Assembly (NCBI GenBank): GCA_022866185.1
Contig: JALHUG010000245.1
Coordinates: forward strand, 1 to 19,168
Direction of reading: 5' to 3'
From: Dehalococcoidia bacterium
Lineage (GTDB): Bacteria; Chloroflexota; Dehalococcoidia; SM23-28-2
DNA: 19,168 nucleotides
Shown: positions 1 to 7,644 of the stretch, piece by piece
Layout: every line of letters begins with the position of its first letter
Position numbering within the stretch: position 1 is the stretch's first letter
The notes under the pieces: model-generated
Seen by the model: only the letters and a program-made list of their open reading frames with translations
Database searches by the model: none
What the model was told of the DNA's origin: nothing
Program-made: the position numbers and the translations under genes

Positions 1-32
1 CGCTTGCGGCCCAAGGGCCCTCAACGCCACTC

Positions 33-332
33 GTGCCGAAGACGGTAGAACCAGTCGTGGACGTCTTCGACGAGCGAGACTGCATCCTCGTGATAGCCGA
101 GGTCCCCGGGGCGGAGGAGGCCTCGATTAGCGTTGAGCTGGAGAATCACACCTTGAAGCTTCGGGCTGGTGGAAGGTATAGGGCGTACAGGGGAGAGGTG
201 GGACTACCAGCCGACGTCAAATCCAACAGCTTGGCCTGGACCCTGAATAACGGCGTCATCGAGCTAAGGCTAAAGCACGACAAGAGGAAGCCAAAGCTCA
301 CCAGTAGCCGCTCCGCCGGGATGATGGCATAG
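33..332 (+). CDS. Hsp20/GvpH-type small heat-shock protein, probably 5'-truncated by the window edge
   Basis: The 99 residues are almost entirely an alpha-crystallin (Hsp20) domain. They open with EPVVDVFDERD, continue with IAEVPG, and end with NNGVIELRLK, the usual last strands. The same block (EPxxDVFDE...AELPG...NGxLELxL) occurs in the two other GvpH-type proteins of this window, so this is a third paralogue. The nominal start is GTG at 33, but the frame stays open to base 3 without a stop and no clear ribosome site precedes the GTG. The real start probably lies outside the window, where the N-terminal GvpH region would be encoded. Known Hsp20/GvpH proteins are cytoplasmic holdases; a role in gas-vesicle assembly is inferred from the neighbours. 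It converges on the CDC48 gene with only 8 bases between the two stops. Confidence 0.8.
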   Translation: MPKTVEPVVDVFDERDCILVIAEVPGAEEASISVELENHTLKLRAGGRYRAYRGEVGLPADVKSNSLAWTLNNGVIELRLKHDKRKPKLTSSRSAGMMA

Positions 333-340
333 GGCCTGGC

Positions 341-2497
341 TCATCTCTTCGCGATGACCTCCTCGAAGTGGCGCTTGGCGATGCGGAAGCGGCCGTAGTC
401 CGTTGCGTCGGCGTTCTTCTCCACAAACTCCCGAATGGCCAGCATAGAAGCCTGGCGACAGATGGCCTCGATGTCGGCTCCCACCACGCCGTCTGTTCGG
501 TCAGCTAGAGAAGCCAGATCCACGTCGGGGGCCAGGGGCTTGTCCCGGGTGTGCACCTCAAAAATGGCCAGCCGGGTTGCCCGGTCGGGTGCAGGCAGCT
601 CGACGAGGACCTCGAAGCGGCCGGCCCGCAGCAGGGCCGGATCGACTATGTCCAGGCGGTTGGTGGCGGCCAGCACCACTACCCCCTTCAGCTCCTCGAT
701 CCCGTCTAGCTCGGTCAGCAACTGACTGACCACCCGCTCGGAAACGTGGGAGTCAGCGGCGCCCGCGCCACGGTGGGGAGCGATGGCGTCAATCTCATCG
801 AAGAAGACGATGCAGGGCGAGGCTTGTTTGGCCTTCTTGAAGACTTCGCGCACCCCCCTCTCCGATTCGCCGACCCATTTGGAGAGAAGGGCTGGCCCCT
901 TCACCGAGATGAAGTTGACCTCGCTCTCCCTGGCAACGGCCTTGCCGACAAGGGTCTTGCCCGTCCCTGGCGCCCCGTGGAGCAGGATACCCTTGGGAGG
1001 GGTGGTCTTGGCGTGCTGGAACAGCTTGCCGTATTTCAGCGGCCACTCTACCGTCTCCACCAGCAGCCGTTTGACGTCTTCGAGGCCGCCGATGTCGTCC
1101 CAGCGCACGTCGGGCACCTCGGTGAACACCTCGCGGATAGCCGAGGGCTCCACCTCCTTCAGGGCCTCCAAGCAATCATCCATGGTCACTTCCAGCTCCA
1201 GCAGCCGCTCGTAGGGGATGGAGGCCTGGGCGAAATCGATGTCCGGCAGGATGCGACGGAGGGTGATCATGGCCGCCTCCCGACAGAGGGCCTCCAGGTC
1301 GGCCCCCACGAAGCCGTGGGTGATGGCGGCTACCCGCTCCAGGTCGACATCCTCCGCCAGGGGCATGCCGCGGGTATGGACATCCAGGATCTCCCGTCGG
1401 CCATCCTTGTCGGGGATGCTGATGGCGATCTCGCGGTCGAAGCGGCCGGGACGGCGCAGGGCCGGCTCCAGCAGGTTGGGGACGTTGGTCGCCCCAATGA
1501 CGATGACCTGCCCCCGCGACTCTAGCCCGTCCATGAGGGCCAGGAGCTGGGCTACGACGCGTCGCTCCACCTGCTGATCGCCGCGGGCTTCCTCCCGTTT
1601 GGGAGCGATGGCGTCTATCTCGTCGATGAAGACAATAGCCGGAGCCTGGCGACGAGCGTCGTCGAAGATGTTGCGCAGATGGGCCTCGCTTTCCCCGTAG
1701 AACTTGTGGATGACCTCGGGGCCGTTGATGTGAACGAAGTAGGCGCTGGTCTCGTGGGCTACGGCGCGGGCGATGAGGGTTTTGCCGCAGCCAGGGGGGC
1801 CATGCAAGAGCACCCCCTTGGGAGGCTCGATGCCCAGCCGCTCGAACACCTCCGGGTATCTCAGGGGCAGCTCGATCATCTCGCGGATGCGCTGCACCTC
1901 CCGGTGCAAGCCGCCGATGTCCTCGTAGGAGATGGTGCTTCGCAAAGACGGAGCGCCCTCTCCCTTGAACTTGATGGCAGTGGAACGCTGGATGATGACG
2001 ACGTCCTTCGGCGAGACCTCGGCCACGGTGAAGTCCTGGGCGCGGGTCCCGAAGAGATCGACGCGCACCCGGTCGCCGGCGGTCACCGGCAGCCCTTCCA
2101 GTCGGTGGGCGATGTAGCGGCTGTAGCGTCCCTCAGGCCAGGACTTCGGGGCGTCAAGGGGGGCGAGGACGACGGTTCTGGCCGGCTGGTAGTCCACCAC
2201 CTGGGCCGAAACCTTCTCGTCCAGGCTGGCCTGAGCGTTCTCTCGCAGGATGCCATCGATCTGGATGAGGCCCTTGCCCCGGTCAGCCACGTAGGTCGGC
2301 ATGGCCTTAGCCACCGTTCGCCCCTGGCCGACGATCTCCACAATGTCGCCGATGGCGGCACCCAGCCGCTCAAGGTCATTAGGGTCGATACGGGCGATGC
2401 CCCGGCCTACGTCCCTGGCCTGGGCCTCCGCCACGCGCAGGGTGAGGGATTTGCGCCCGTTCTCGCTATCTATTCGGGGCTCACGCTTAGTCGGCAT
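341..2497 (-). CDS. CDC48/VAT-type double-AAA ATPase
   Basis: This 718-residue protein has the full p97/CDC48/VAT layout. A substrate-binding N-domain (about 15-180, starting LTLRVAEAQARDVGRGIARI) is followed by two AAA modules. D1 has Walker A GPPGCGKT (233-240), pore loop KFYGES (265-270), Walker B IVFIDE (288-293) and sensor GATN (335-338). D2 has Walker A GAPGTGKT (508-515), pore loop KWVGES (540-545), Walker B IVFFDE (563-568) and an arginine-finger stretch LLRAGRFE. The aromatic D1 pore loop resembles archaeal VAT more than eukaryotic p97. The family unfolds and extracts proteins using ATP. No C-terminal HbYX proteasome-docking motif is seen (the end is EEVIAKR). The ATG lies inside the upstream metallopeptidase gene (28-base overlap), so the pair is probably translated together. 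CDC48 homologues near gvp genes fit a role in remodelling or recycling vesicle proteins; that role is inferred. Confidence 0.93.
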   Translation of the reverse strand: MPTKREPRIDSENGRKSLTLRVAEAQARDVGRGIARIDPNDLERLGAAIGDIVEIVGQGRTVAKAMPTYVADRGKGLIQIDGILRENAQASLDEKVSAQVVDYQPARTVVLAPLDAPKSWPEGRYSRYIAHRLEGLPVTAGDRVRVDLFGTRAQDFTVAEVSPKDVVIIQRSTAIKFKGEGAPSLRSTISYEDIGGLHREVQRIREMIELPLRYPEVFERLGIEPPKGVLLHGPPGCGKTLIARAVAHETSAYFVHINGPEVIHKFYGESEAHLRNIFDDARRQAPAIVFIDEIDAIAPKREEARGDQQVERRVVAQLLALMDGLESRGQVIVIGATNVPNLLEPALRRPGRFDREIAISIPDKDGRREILDVHTRGMPLAEDVDLERVAAITHGFVGADLEALCREAAMITLRRILPDIDFAQASIPYERLLELEVTMDDCLEALKEVEPSAIREVFTEVPDVRWDDIGGLEDVKRLLVETVEWPLKYGKLFQHAKTTPPKGILLHGAPGTGKTLVGKAVARESEVNFISVKGPALLSKWVGESERGVREVFKKAKQASPCIVFFDEIDAIAPHRGAGAADSHVSERVVSQLLTELDGIEELKGVVVLAATNRLDIVDPALLRAGRFEVLVELPAPDRATRLAIFEVHTRDKPLAPDVDLASLADRTDGVVGADIEAICRQASMLAIREFVEKNADATDYGRFRIAKRHFEEVIAKR

Positions 2498-3516
2498 TCC
2501 AGTCTCAACCCCTTCTGATTCAAAACTTCCGCCAATATGCCTATCAATGCCCTCTCCAACTGCACCAGAGCCTCAGGCGAGGCGTCATCGGGTAATCCGG
2601 TGTACGCATCCCTCAGCTTCGGGTACGCCTCAGCCACCAGGGGGTCCAGATGAGGCATCACCTGGGCAAACAGCATCTCCTCTAGCTCCTGCGCCTCCGC
2701 AACCTTGCTCTGCCTGTAGAAGGAGGCCGTCTCCATAGCCAGGTCCAGGTAGCCCTTCATATCGGCTATCGCCAGTAGCAGGTCCGCTCCGGCCGGAGTG
2801 AGGCTTCCTGCTTCCACCTCGTCCTGCAGCATTTGCCGCAGAGTTCCCCTGGAGCGAAGACCCTCGGCGGCGCTAAGCACGTTCTTCTTGTCCAGATGCA
2901 ACAGCGAGGCGCTGAAGCTGCCTTCGATGGTGGCATCGTTGGCAAAGACCTCTCTGGGGGCGTATAAGCAGAGCTTGTCCACTATTAGGGCCAACAAGCG
3001 GTCGACCTTGCCCTGCCACCCTGAGTCCTCGTCCTCCGAAGGAAACAACGGTCGTGTGCTCTCGGTCGAGAGGTCCGCCTTTAGCCTTCGCGCAGAGCGA
3101 GTCGTCTCGCACTCGGACAGGGGGTGGGCATGCTCGTGAGCCAACAGGGCCTTCACCGCCTCATGGTCACCCCAGTATCCTTCCTTCTCCATGGCCTGCT
3201 GGTTAACGAAGATATGACAGGCGGTGGGGTTCTCGAGGTCGTAGACGTTGACGATGGGCCTATGCCCCAGGGTGGCTAGACCGCCAGGCGGCAGGGCAGC
3301 TCCCTCGCACAGTTGTCTGACCAGAGGTTCCAGGTCCTTGAGGACGAACAGCGTGACGGCCTTCTGCCGCCATCGAGGGCTGGCGGCATATTTCGCGACA
3401 ACCTCTTCCTCCACCCCGACAAACGGGCCCAGGCCGGACTCCACGTCTGAAACCACCCGCAGCTCCGTGCCGGCGATCCGGTGAAGGGTGCAATGTGGTA
3501 GAAGCCTAGAAGTCAC
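2470..3516 (-). CDS. putative zinc metallopeptidase (HEHAH) coupled to the CDC48 gene
   Basis: I do not recognise a named family. The 348-residue protein contains LLAHEHAHPL (HEHAH at 127-131), which fits the HExxH zinc-peptidase motif. About 58 residues later lies LYAPREVFANDAT (185-197), where E189 is a reasonable third ligand of a gluzincin-type site. No signal peptide or membrane segment is visible, so it should act in the cytoplasm. The C-terminal third is helical and acidic. The start is GTG at 3516 with no strong ribosome site (upstream reads GAGAGAATCCTTAA), so the exact start is uncertain. Its last 28 bases overlap the start of the CDC48-type gene. That overlap suggests an unfoldase-protease pair, as with other AAA/peptidase partners, but the substrate is unknown. 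It could also be an inactive or non-proteolytic relative. Confidence 0.72.
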   Translation of the reverse strand: MTSRLLPHCTLHRIAGTELRVVSDVESGLGPFVGVEEEVVAKYAASPRWRQKAVTLFVLKDLEPLVRQLCEGAALPPGGLATLGHRPIVNVYDLENPTACHIFVNQQAMEKEGYWGDHEAVKALLAHEHAHPLSECETTRSARRLKADLSTESTRPLFPSEDEDSGWQGKVDRLLALIVDKLCLYAPREVFANDATIEGSFSASLLHLDKKNVLSAAEGLRSRGTLRQMLQDEVEAGSLTPAGADLLLAIADMKGYLDLAMETASFYRQSKVAEAQELEEMLFAQVMPHLDPLVAEAYPKLRDAYTGLPDDASPEALVQLERALIGILAEVLNQKGLRLECRLSVSPE

Positions 3517-3571
3517 TTAAGGATTCTCTCAGCACCGCAGCCTGAAGGCCATCAAGAAAATAGGAACACCC

Positions 3572-3687
3572 CTGAGGGTTGAAACCCTCAGCTTTGGGGA
3601 AGCTGCGGGATTTATCCCGCAGAGGTGAATCTAAATAGTTGAACGCCATAAGGCTGCGGCATCCATGCCCCCGCCTTTAGGCGGGGG
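3572..3687. repeat. run of palindromes between gvpH and the metallopeptidase gene
   Basis: The 194-base gap holds successive perfect inverted repeats: CTGAGGGTTGAAACCCTCAG (3572-3591), CTGCGGGATTTATCCCGCAG (3603-3622), GGCATCCATGCC (3658-3669) and CCCCCGCCTTTAGGCGGGGG (3668-3687). None is followed by a clear T-run on the minus strand, so they are not textbook intrinsic terminators. They look like a REP-like cluster or an intercistronic RNA structure. No open frame of note lies here. Confidence 0.75.
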
Positions 3688-3710
3688 TGGCAATCCTTCT
3701 GAAACTGCCG

Positions 3711-4265
3711 CTATTCATCCTTCGCCTTGCCAAGGCGTAGCTCCAGCACTCCGTTCTTGTGGGCCTTCTTCATGCTCGGCGCGTCGACCGAACAGGGGAG
3801 GAGGACCTCCTTGGCGTATTTCCTCTCTCCCGTCGTCTCCAGGGTCAGGACGTCATCCTTGACCTCCACGGTGATCTCCCCTTCGGCCACCCCGGGGAGT
3901 TCAGCGACAACGAGAACCGTCTCTCCCTCATCGAAGACATCGATCATCGGCTCCCGCACCTCGGCTACCACCGGCCCCTCTTCGGTGGACCGGATGTTGC
4001 CGAAGCGCTCGACCTGAGGGGTGCCGCCGATGCCCGTCCTGACGGTGAAGCCGTAGACGCCCTTGCCTCGGTCGCCCAGGCCCTTGACCTTGAACTCCCC
4101 CGTCCGGGTCAGCTCCGACTCGCCCGCTTCAACCATCTCCGACACCAGGTTGATGAAGTCGCCGAGCCCCTTGAAGATGCCCCCCAGGCCGATATCGACG
4201 CCTGTCTCCTCGCGGCCTGCCCGGCCCTTCTCCTGGCGACCCGAGCTTGTCTTCCTCTCCACCAT
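3711..4265 (-). CDS. gvpH: gas vesicle protein GvpH (Hsp20 family)
   Basis: The protein has 184 residues from the chosen start. It shows the GvpH layout: a charged N-terminus, the short helical segment IGLGGIFKGLGDFINLVSEM (about 25-44), a linker with GVYGFTVRTGIGG, then an alpha-crystallin domain (about 107-180) with EPMIDVFDEGE, VVAELPGV and NGVLELRLGK. GvpH in haloarchaea is a small heat-shock-like accessory protein that stabilises other Gvp proteins. A longer frame begins at 4292, but GAAGGAGGG lies about 7 bases before the ATG at 4265, so I take that as the start. It is second in the minus-strand run. Gene order suggests co-transcription with the AbrB-like gene upstream and possibly with the peptidase and CDC48 genes beyond the palindromes. 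Confidence 0.9.
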   Translation of the reverse strand: MVERKTSSGRQEKGRAGREETGVDIGLGGIFKGLGDFINLVSEMVEAGESELTRTGEFKVKGLGDRGKGVYGFTVRTGIGGTPQVERFGNIRSTEEGPVVAEVREPMIDVFDEGETVLVVAELPGVAEGEITVEVKDDVLTLETTGERKYAKEVLLPCSVDAPSMKKAHKNGVLELRLGKAKDE

Positions 4266-4270
4266 GTCCA

Positions 4271-4280
4271 TCCCTCCTTC
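4271..4280 (-). promoter_or_regulatory. ribosome binding site deciding the gvpH start
   Basis: On the minus strand this reads GAAGGAGGGA, placed correctly for the ATG at 4265 and too close for the ATG six bases nearer. It therefore favours a 184-residue GvpH over the 193-residue reading. Confidence 0.7.
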
Positions 4281-4349
4281 GCCCAGCTTCACTAGGCTGA
4301 CTTGTCGCCCCTCAACAGACGATTGATGTCCCAGTTCTGCTACAAGCGC

Positions 4350-5117
4350 TCATTTCTTGGTCCTCCGCACATAGTCCTCCACCGAGGAGACGCTACTGCC
4401 CGTCTCCACCGTCAGCGCCTCCCACCACTTTTCCCTGGCCGCTTCGTAGGCGGCCGGGTTCTCCTGCCACTCACGAAACCGGTCATAGACCTGCTTGAAT
4501 CCATCCTGAGCTTCCTCCCAGCGGTCTGTCTGGAATAGAGAGCCGATGGGTGCCCCCGCCGCCTTGCCTGCGCCTTGGAACAGAGTCAGGGCGACATCCC
4601 GTTCGAAGTCGGCGCCGTGGCCGGCGCTCATGCCGGAGACCAGATAGCCCACGACGACCCCGAAGGCCAGGGCAAACCGCCCCTCCAGGCCCAGGCGGTA
4701 GCCAGCGTCCACAGCCAAGAAGGTGACCACGTGGGTCCCGCCGCTGCCCTCGCGGGGCCGGCCAGGGCCAGCCTTTTCCTGGCGGGAGCGATGGATTGCC
4801 AGGGCGTCCTGATAGGAGAGAGGAGGCTTGTCGCGCCAGTAGCGGGGAGGGAGAAGCCCCACATCGAAGTCGGCCAGGGAGAAGTCGCTGATGTCCCCGA
4901 TCTCCTGAAAGGCCAGTCGCAACTTCTCCCAGAGCTCAGCGAACACCGTCTCCGCCAGGGAGACATCGGGTTGGAGCACGATCTCCGGCCTCGCCCCGTC
5001 CCTCAGCACCAGACGGCACTGTATGCCCTCCAGGGCCTGCATCTCGACCGGCAGGGTGATCTCCACGCTGCCGCTGGTTCGGCCCGCCGAGCGGATCCTT
5101 CTGCTGCCCCACTCCAT
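4350..5117 (-). CDS. unknown protein with AbrB-like N-terminal hairpin and hydrophobic centre
   Basis: The function is not recognised. Of 255 residues, about 5-50 (RRIRSAGRTSGSVEITLPVE onward) resemble a swapped-hairpin AbrB/SpoVT fold, with the ITLP core also seen as ITIP in the 53-residue AbrB protein of this window. Residues 90-115 are charged and proline-rich. Residues 128-163 form a glycine-rich hydrophobic stretch (FLAVDAGYRL ... FGVVVGYLVSGM) that might contact membrane or protein but is not a clean transmembrane helix. The C-terminal part is helical and rich in W, E and R (FREWQENPAAYEAAREKWWE). GGGGAGG sits about 9 bases before the ATG. It is the first gene of the minus-strand run and diverges from the histidine kinase. 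A regulatory or structural accessory role is possible; I cannot choose. Confidence 0.75.
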   Translation of the reverse strand: MEWGSRRIRSAGRTSGSVEITLPVEMQALEGIQCRLVLRDGARPEIVLQPDVSLAETVFAELWEKLRLAFQEIGDISDFSLADFDVGLLPPRYWRDKPPLSYQDALAIHRSRQEKAGPGRPREGSGGTHVVTFLAVDAGYRLGLEGRFALAFGVVVGYLVSGMSAGHGADFERDVALTLFQGAGKAAGAPIGSLFQTDRWEEAQDGFKQVYDRFREWQENPAAYEAAREKWWEALTVETGSSVSSVEDYVRRTKK

Positions 5118-5165
5118 GTCAGGATACCTCCCCGCAAGTGGCTGACGGCATCCGCCGAAGGCGAA

Positions 5166-5206
5166 TCAGCCTCCGCCAGAGGCGGACGCCTCAGGCGTCT
5201 GGCTGA
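5166..5206. repeat. branched palindromic element in the divergent control region
   Basis: An outer stem TCAGCC (5166-5171) / GGCTGA (5201-5206) encloses two adjacent hairpins, TCCGCC-AGA-GGCGGA (5172-5186) and GACGCC-TCA-GGCGTC (5185-5199). The design, two GC hairpins inside one outer stem, recurs at 8932-8979 and 9459-9537. Confidence 0.7.
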
Positions 5207-5251
5207 GCCGGGAGGCCGGCTGCCAAGCCACATCTACGCATCGGGCGTTGA

Positions 5252-5266
5252 GCTAGGTCGACTAGC
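5252..5266. promoter_or_regulatory. possible operator palindrome
   Basis: GCTAG-GTCGA-CTAGC is a dyad in the 363-base region between the AbrB-like gene and the kinase. It is less GC-rich than the other palindromes here and could be a binding site for a cluster regulator. There is no further support. The rest of 5207-5480 shows no gene. Confidence 0.25.
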
Positions 5267-5375
5267 GGATTCTCTAGCACAGATCGTAGCGGATGCCTCC
5301 AGGTCTGTCAACCCCCTTGTAGAGACGCGCGAACTGCCCACCGTCTTGCACAGGCCACAGCCCGTTCACAGAACA

Positions 5376-5405
5376 TGCACAGAATCTTCACGGTCTTCTT
5401 ATAAC
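5376..5405 (+). promoter_or_regulatory. possible sigma70-type promoter for the two-component genes
   Basis: TGCACA and TATAAC are spaced by 18 bases upstream of the kinase. A second TATAAT (5477-5482) overlaps the kinase start codon. Either could be the -10 element; neither has a strong -35. Confidence 0.25.
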
Positions 5406-5480
5406 AAAGCACCACCAGCGGCTTTCTAATAGAAGGAAGTTCCATAGAGAGAAGTCGAGCAAACTGAGCGGTCGCTTATA

Positions 5481-6608
5481 ATGGCGAATGCGCAAGACTT
5501 GTACACATCAGGAACGTCGCCCTATCCCTGGCTGGAGCGAGTGCTTGGCTCGGCTGCGGAAGCTGTCGGGGCCAGATGCGCAGCGGTGGCCTTTGCGGAC
5601 AACGGAAGCCATCGCCTATCGAGAGTCGCCTCCTGGGGACCGTTCCCCGTCCTCAAAGGGGGAATGGCTGTAGCGCGCTGGGTAGCGGCACAGGGCAAGC
5701 CCCTGGCTTTGGAGACTCGCCAGCAAGCCTCACAGGTCCCCGGCCTGGTCCTCCATAGAGGAGAAGAGCTGCCGCTCATCTGCGTACCCATCGAGAGCAG
5801 AGACGGGGTTCTTGGCGCTCTGCAGGCAAATGTCCCCTCCTTCGGCGACGATGAAGACGTTTCCCACAAGCTGCACACCCTCGAGTTGGCCGCCCACCTG
5901 GTGGGTTGCATCCTCGAGAATGCCAGGCTAGAGGAGAAACTCCAGGAAAAGGAAGAGGATGTGACCAGGCTGGCCAAGGGCAACATCCATGCTCAGGAGG
6001 CGGAGCGGGAGAGGGTCTGCCTGGAGGTGCATGATGGGGTCGCCCAAACCCTGGTCTCTGCTTTCCAGCACCTGCAAGCCCTGGAAGACACCCCCCTGTA
6101 TCAGATGCCAGAGGCAAAGCAGCTCATCACCAGAGCCGCGGCTCTAGTAAGGCAGGCCATCCAGGAGGCCAGAGAGATCGTCAATAGTCTCACGCCAGCC
6201 TCGCTCAGAGACCTTGGCTTGGTGGCCACACTGCGCCAGGAGGTGCGGCAGTTCGAGATAGACACCGGTTGTCGGGTCGAACTGGAGGCCAACTGGCCCA
6301 GACTGGCCAAAGACAGCGAGGTGGCCCTCTACAGGATCGCCCACGAAGCCCTCACTAATGTCAGGAGGCATGCCAATGCCCGGAGGATGCGAATCAGCCT
6401 GAGCCAGGAGGAGCACCGGCTGGTGGTGCAGGTGAAAGACTGGGGCCGCGGCTTCGACCTCAAGCAGCGTGACTTAAGTGCGACAGACCACGGCACGGGG
6501 CTGTTCAGCATGCGCAAGCGGGCCGAGCTGCTGGGAGGCACCTGCGGCATACAGAGTGCCCTGGGCAAGGGTACGACGATCCGGGTAGACGTGCCCATCG
6601 TCGAATAG
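5481..6608 (+). CDS. soluble GAF-domain histidine kinase, NarL-partner type (HisKA_3)
   Basis: The 375 residues read as an N-terminal GAF domain (about 17-148), a short coiled linker rich in E and K (149-170), a HisKA_3 dimerisation domain with LEVHDGVAQT (predicted phospho-histidine H184), and a HATPase_c domain with N-box HEALTN (288-293), DWGRGF (320-325), GTGLFSM (338-344) and GKGTTI (362-367). No membrane segment is present, so it senses a cytoplasmic signal or ligand through the GAF domain. It is followed after 10 bases by its evident response regulator. The ATG at 5481 has no clear ribosome site and overlaps a TATAAT; an in-frame GTG at 5541 is an alternative. The location just before gvpA suggests that the pair controls vesicle production (inference). 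Confidence 0.92.
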   Translation: MANAQDLYTSGTSPYPWLERVLGSAAEAVGARCAAVAFADNGSHRLSRVASWGPFPVLKGGMAVARWVAAQGKPLALETRQQASQVPGLVLHRGEELPLICVPIESRDGVLGALQANVPSFGDDEDVSHKLHTLELAAHLVGCILENARLEEKLQEKEEDVTRLAKGNIHAQEAERERVCLEVHDGVAQTLVSAFQHLQALEDTPLYQMPEAKQLITRAAALVRQAIQEAREIVNSLTPASLRDLGLVATLRQEVRQFEIDTGCRVELEANWPRLAKDSEVALYRIAHEALTNVRRHANARRMRISLSQEEHRLVVQVKDWGRGFDLKQRDLSATDHGTGLFSMRKRAELLGGTCGIQSALGKGTTIRVDVPIVE

Positions 6609-6618
6609 AGGGGGTGCG

Positions 6619-7284
6619 ATGGATTCTGTAAGGGTGCTGATAGTGGACGACCATCCCGTGGTTCGCGAGGGCTTTCGCAGCATGGTGGCCAGCAACCAAG
6701 CCATCGAGATCATAGGAGAGGCCAGTGATGGGCTGGAGGCAGTGGCGAAAGTGGCTGAACTGGAGCCAGACGTGGTGCTGATGGACATCGCCATGCCCAC
6801 TCTCGATGGCATAGAGGCTACGCGGCGCATCAAGGCTGAGCGTCCCGCCACGGTGGTCATCATGCTCACCATACACCGCGACGATGCCTATGTTGTCGAT
6901 GCCATACGGGCGGGAGCTAGCGGCTACCTCCTGAAGGATGCTTCCCGCGAGCTGTTGATTCACACCATTGGCGCAGCCCGTAGCGGCGGCACCCTGATCA
7001 AGACCAGTCTCCTATACGAGGCTATCTCCGGCCTGACAGGCGGCAATGGCGGACAGCGGGCAGGAAAACCCTTCTCTGTTGCCGGCCAGGACGAGCTAAC
7101 ACCCCGAGAGCGGGAAGCGTTGAAGCTGATGGCAGAAGGACGCACCAACAAGGAGATCGGCAGAGCGCTGTCCATAGCCGAAGACACCGCCAAGAAGCAT
7201 GTCCAGAGCATCATCGCCAAGCTAGGCGCGTCCGATCGCACTCACGCCACGCTCAAGGCGGCGCGGGCCGGCCTCATCAAATGA
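6619..7284 (+). CDS. NarL/FixJ-family response regulator
   Basis: The protein has 221 residues. The receiver domain (about 4-120) has the acidic pair DD (10-11), the phospho-acceptor D56 in DVVLMDIAMP, T84 and K106 in YLLKDAS. A LuxR-type helix-turn-helix (about 159-215) reads LTPREREALKLMAEGRTNKE and continues IGRALSIAEDTAKKHV. The family binds DNA as dimers after phosphorylation. GAGGGGGTGCG precedes the ATG. It lies 10 bases after the kinase gene, so the two form an operon and a cognate pair. The nearest downstream gene is gvpA, 360 bases away, so gvpA is a natural candidate target, though no NarL-type site could be confirmed by eye. Confidence 0.95.
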   Translation: MDSVRVLIVDDHPVVREGFRSMVASNQAIEIIGEASDGLEAVAKVAELEPDVVLMDIAMPTLDGIEATRRIKAERPATVVIMLTIHRDDAYVVDAIRAGASGYLLKDASRELLIHTIGAARSGGTLIKTSLLYEAISGLTGGNGGQRAGKPFSVAGQDELTPREREALKLMAEGRTNKEIGRALSIAEDTAKKHVQSIIAKLGASDRTHATLKAARAGLIK

Positions 7285-7441
7285 GAGCCCGGCCCTCTTC
7301 CATCCGGGTAGTGCCCATCTGGGGAATGCCAACAAGGCCCAGGTGGGGGTTGTGGGGGAGAGCTAGGATAGTGCTGAAATACATGGACGGCGATGTAATG
7401 AGAGGTGGCTTGTGGTGTCTTTAGCATTAGAAAACGTTTCT

Positions 7442-7462
7442 TTCGCCAACTACGGTGGCGAA
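7442..7462 (+). promoter_or_regulatory. hairpin in the gvpA upstream region
   Basis: TTCGCCA and TGGCGAA form a 7-base-pair stem with a 7-base loop about 180 bases upstream of gvpA. It could be part of a leader RNA or an operator. The 360 bases from 7285 to 7644 hold no gene I can support and no convincing -35/-10 pair. Confidence 0.35.
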
Positions 7463-7503
7463 CCACGTTCTCTCTGGCGTCTACAGGTGTCAGAGCCACC
7501 GCG

Positions 7504-7528
7504 AAGCCTCCGCCCGAGGCGGAGCCTT
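7504..7528. repeat. GC palindrome upstream of gvpA
   Basis: AAGCCTCCGCC-CGA-GGCGGAGCCTT is an 11-base stem with one mismatch. It carries the CCGCC-N3-GGCGG core shared with elements at 3668, 5172, 8954 and 9501. Confidence 0.65.
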
Positions 7529-7628
7529 CCCCCTCTCTGGACGCTGTTCCCCAACGTTTACGGGCAGAGTAAGCGAGCAGAGGAGCCGTTTGCGGATCTG
7601 CCTTCGATATTGGGGTTAGCCCATCTGG

Positions 7629-7640
7629 AAAGGAGGTGAG
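7629..7640 (+). promoter_or_regulatory. strong ribosome binding site of gvpA
   Basis: AAAGGAGGTGAG is a near-perfect anti-16S match ending a few bases before ATG 7645. It rules out the in-frame start at 7636, which it overlaps, and fits the heavy translation expected of the main shell protein. Confidence 0.85.
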
Positions 7641-7644
7641 TTCA

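Noticed and set aside
746..2518. Long plus-strand open frames opposite the CDC48-type gene
   Set aside because: They lie antisense to a gene with clear AAA motifs, have no domain sense, and arise from GC-rich codon bias.
3572..3687. Intrinsic terminators
   Set aside because: Stems are good, but none has a following U-run on the transcribed strand, so I call them palindromic repeats instead.
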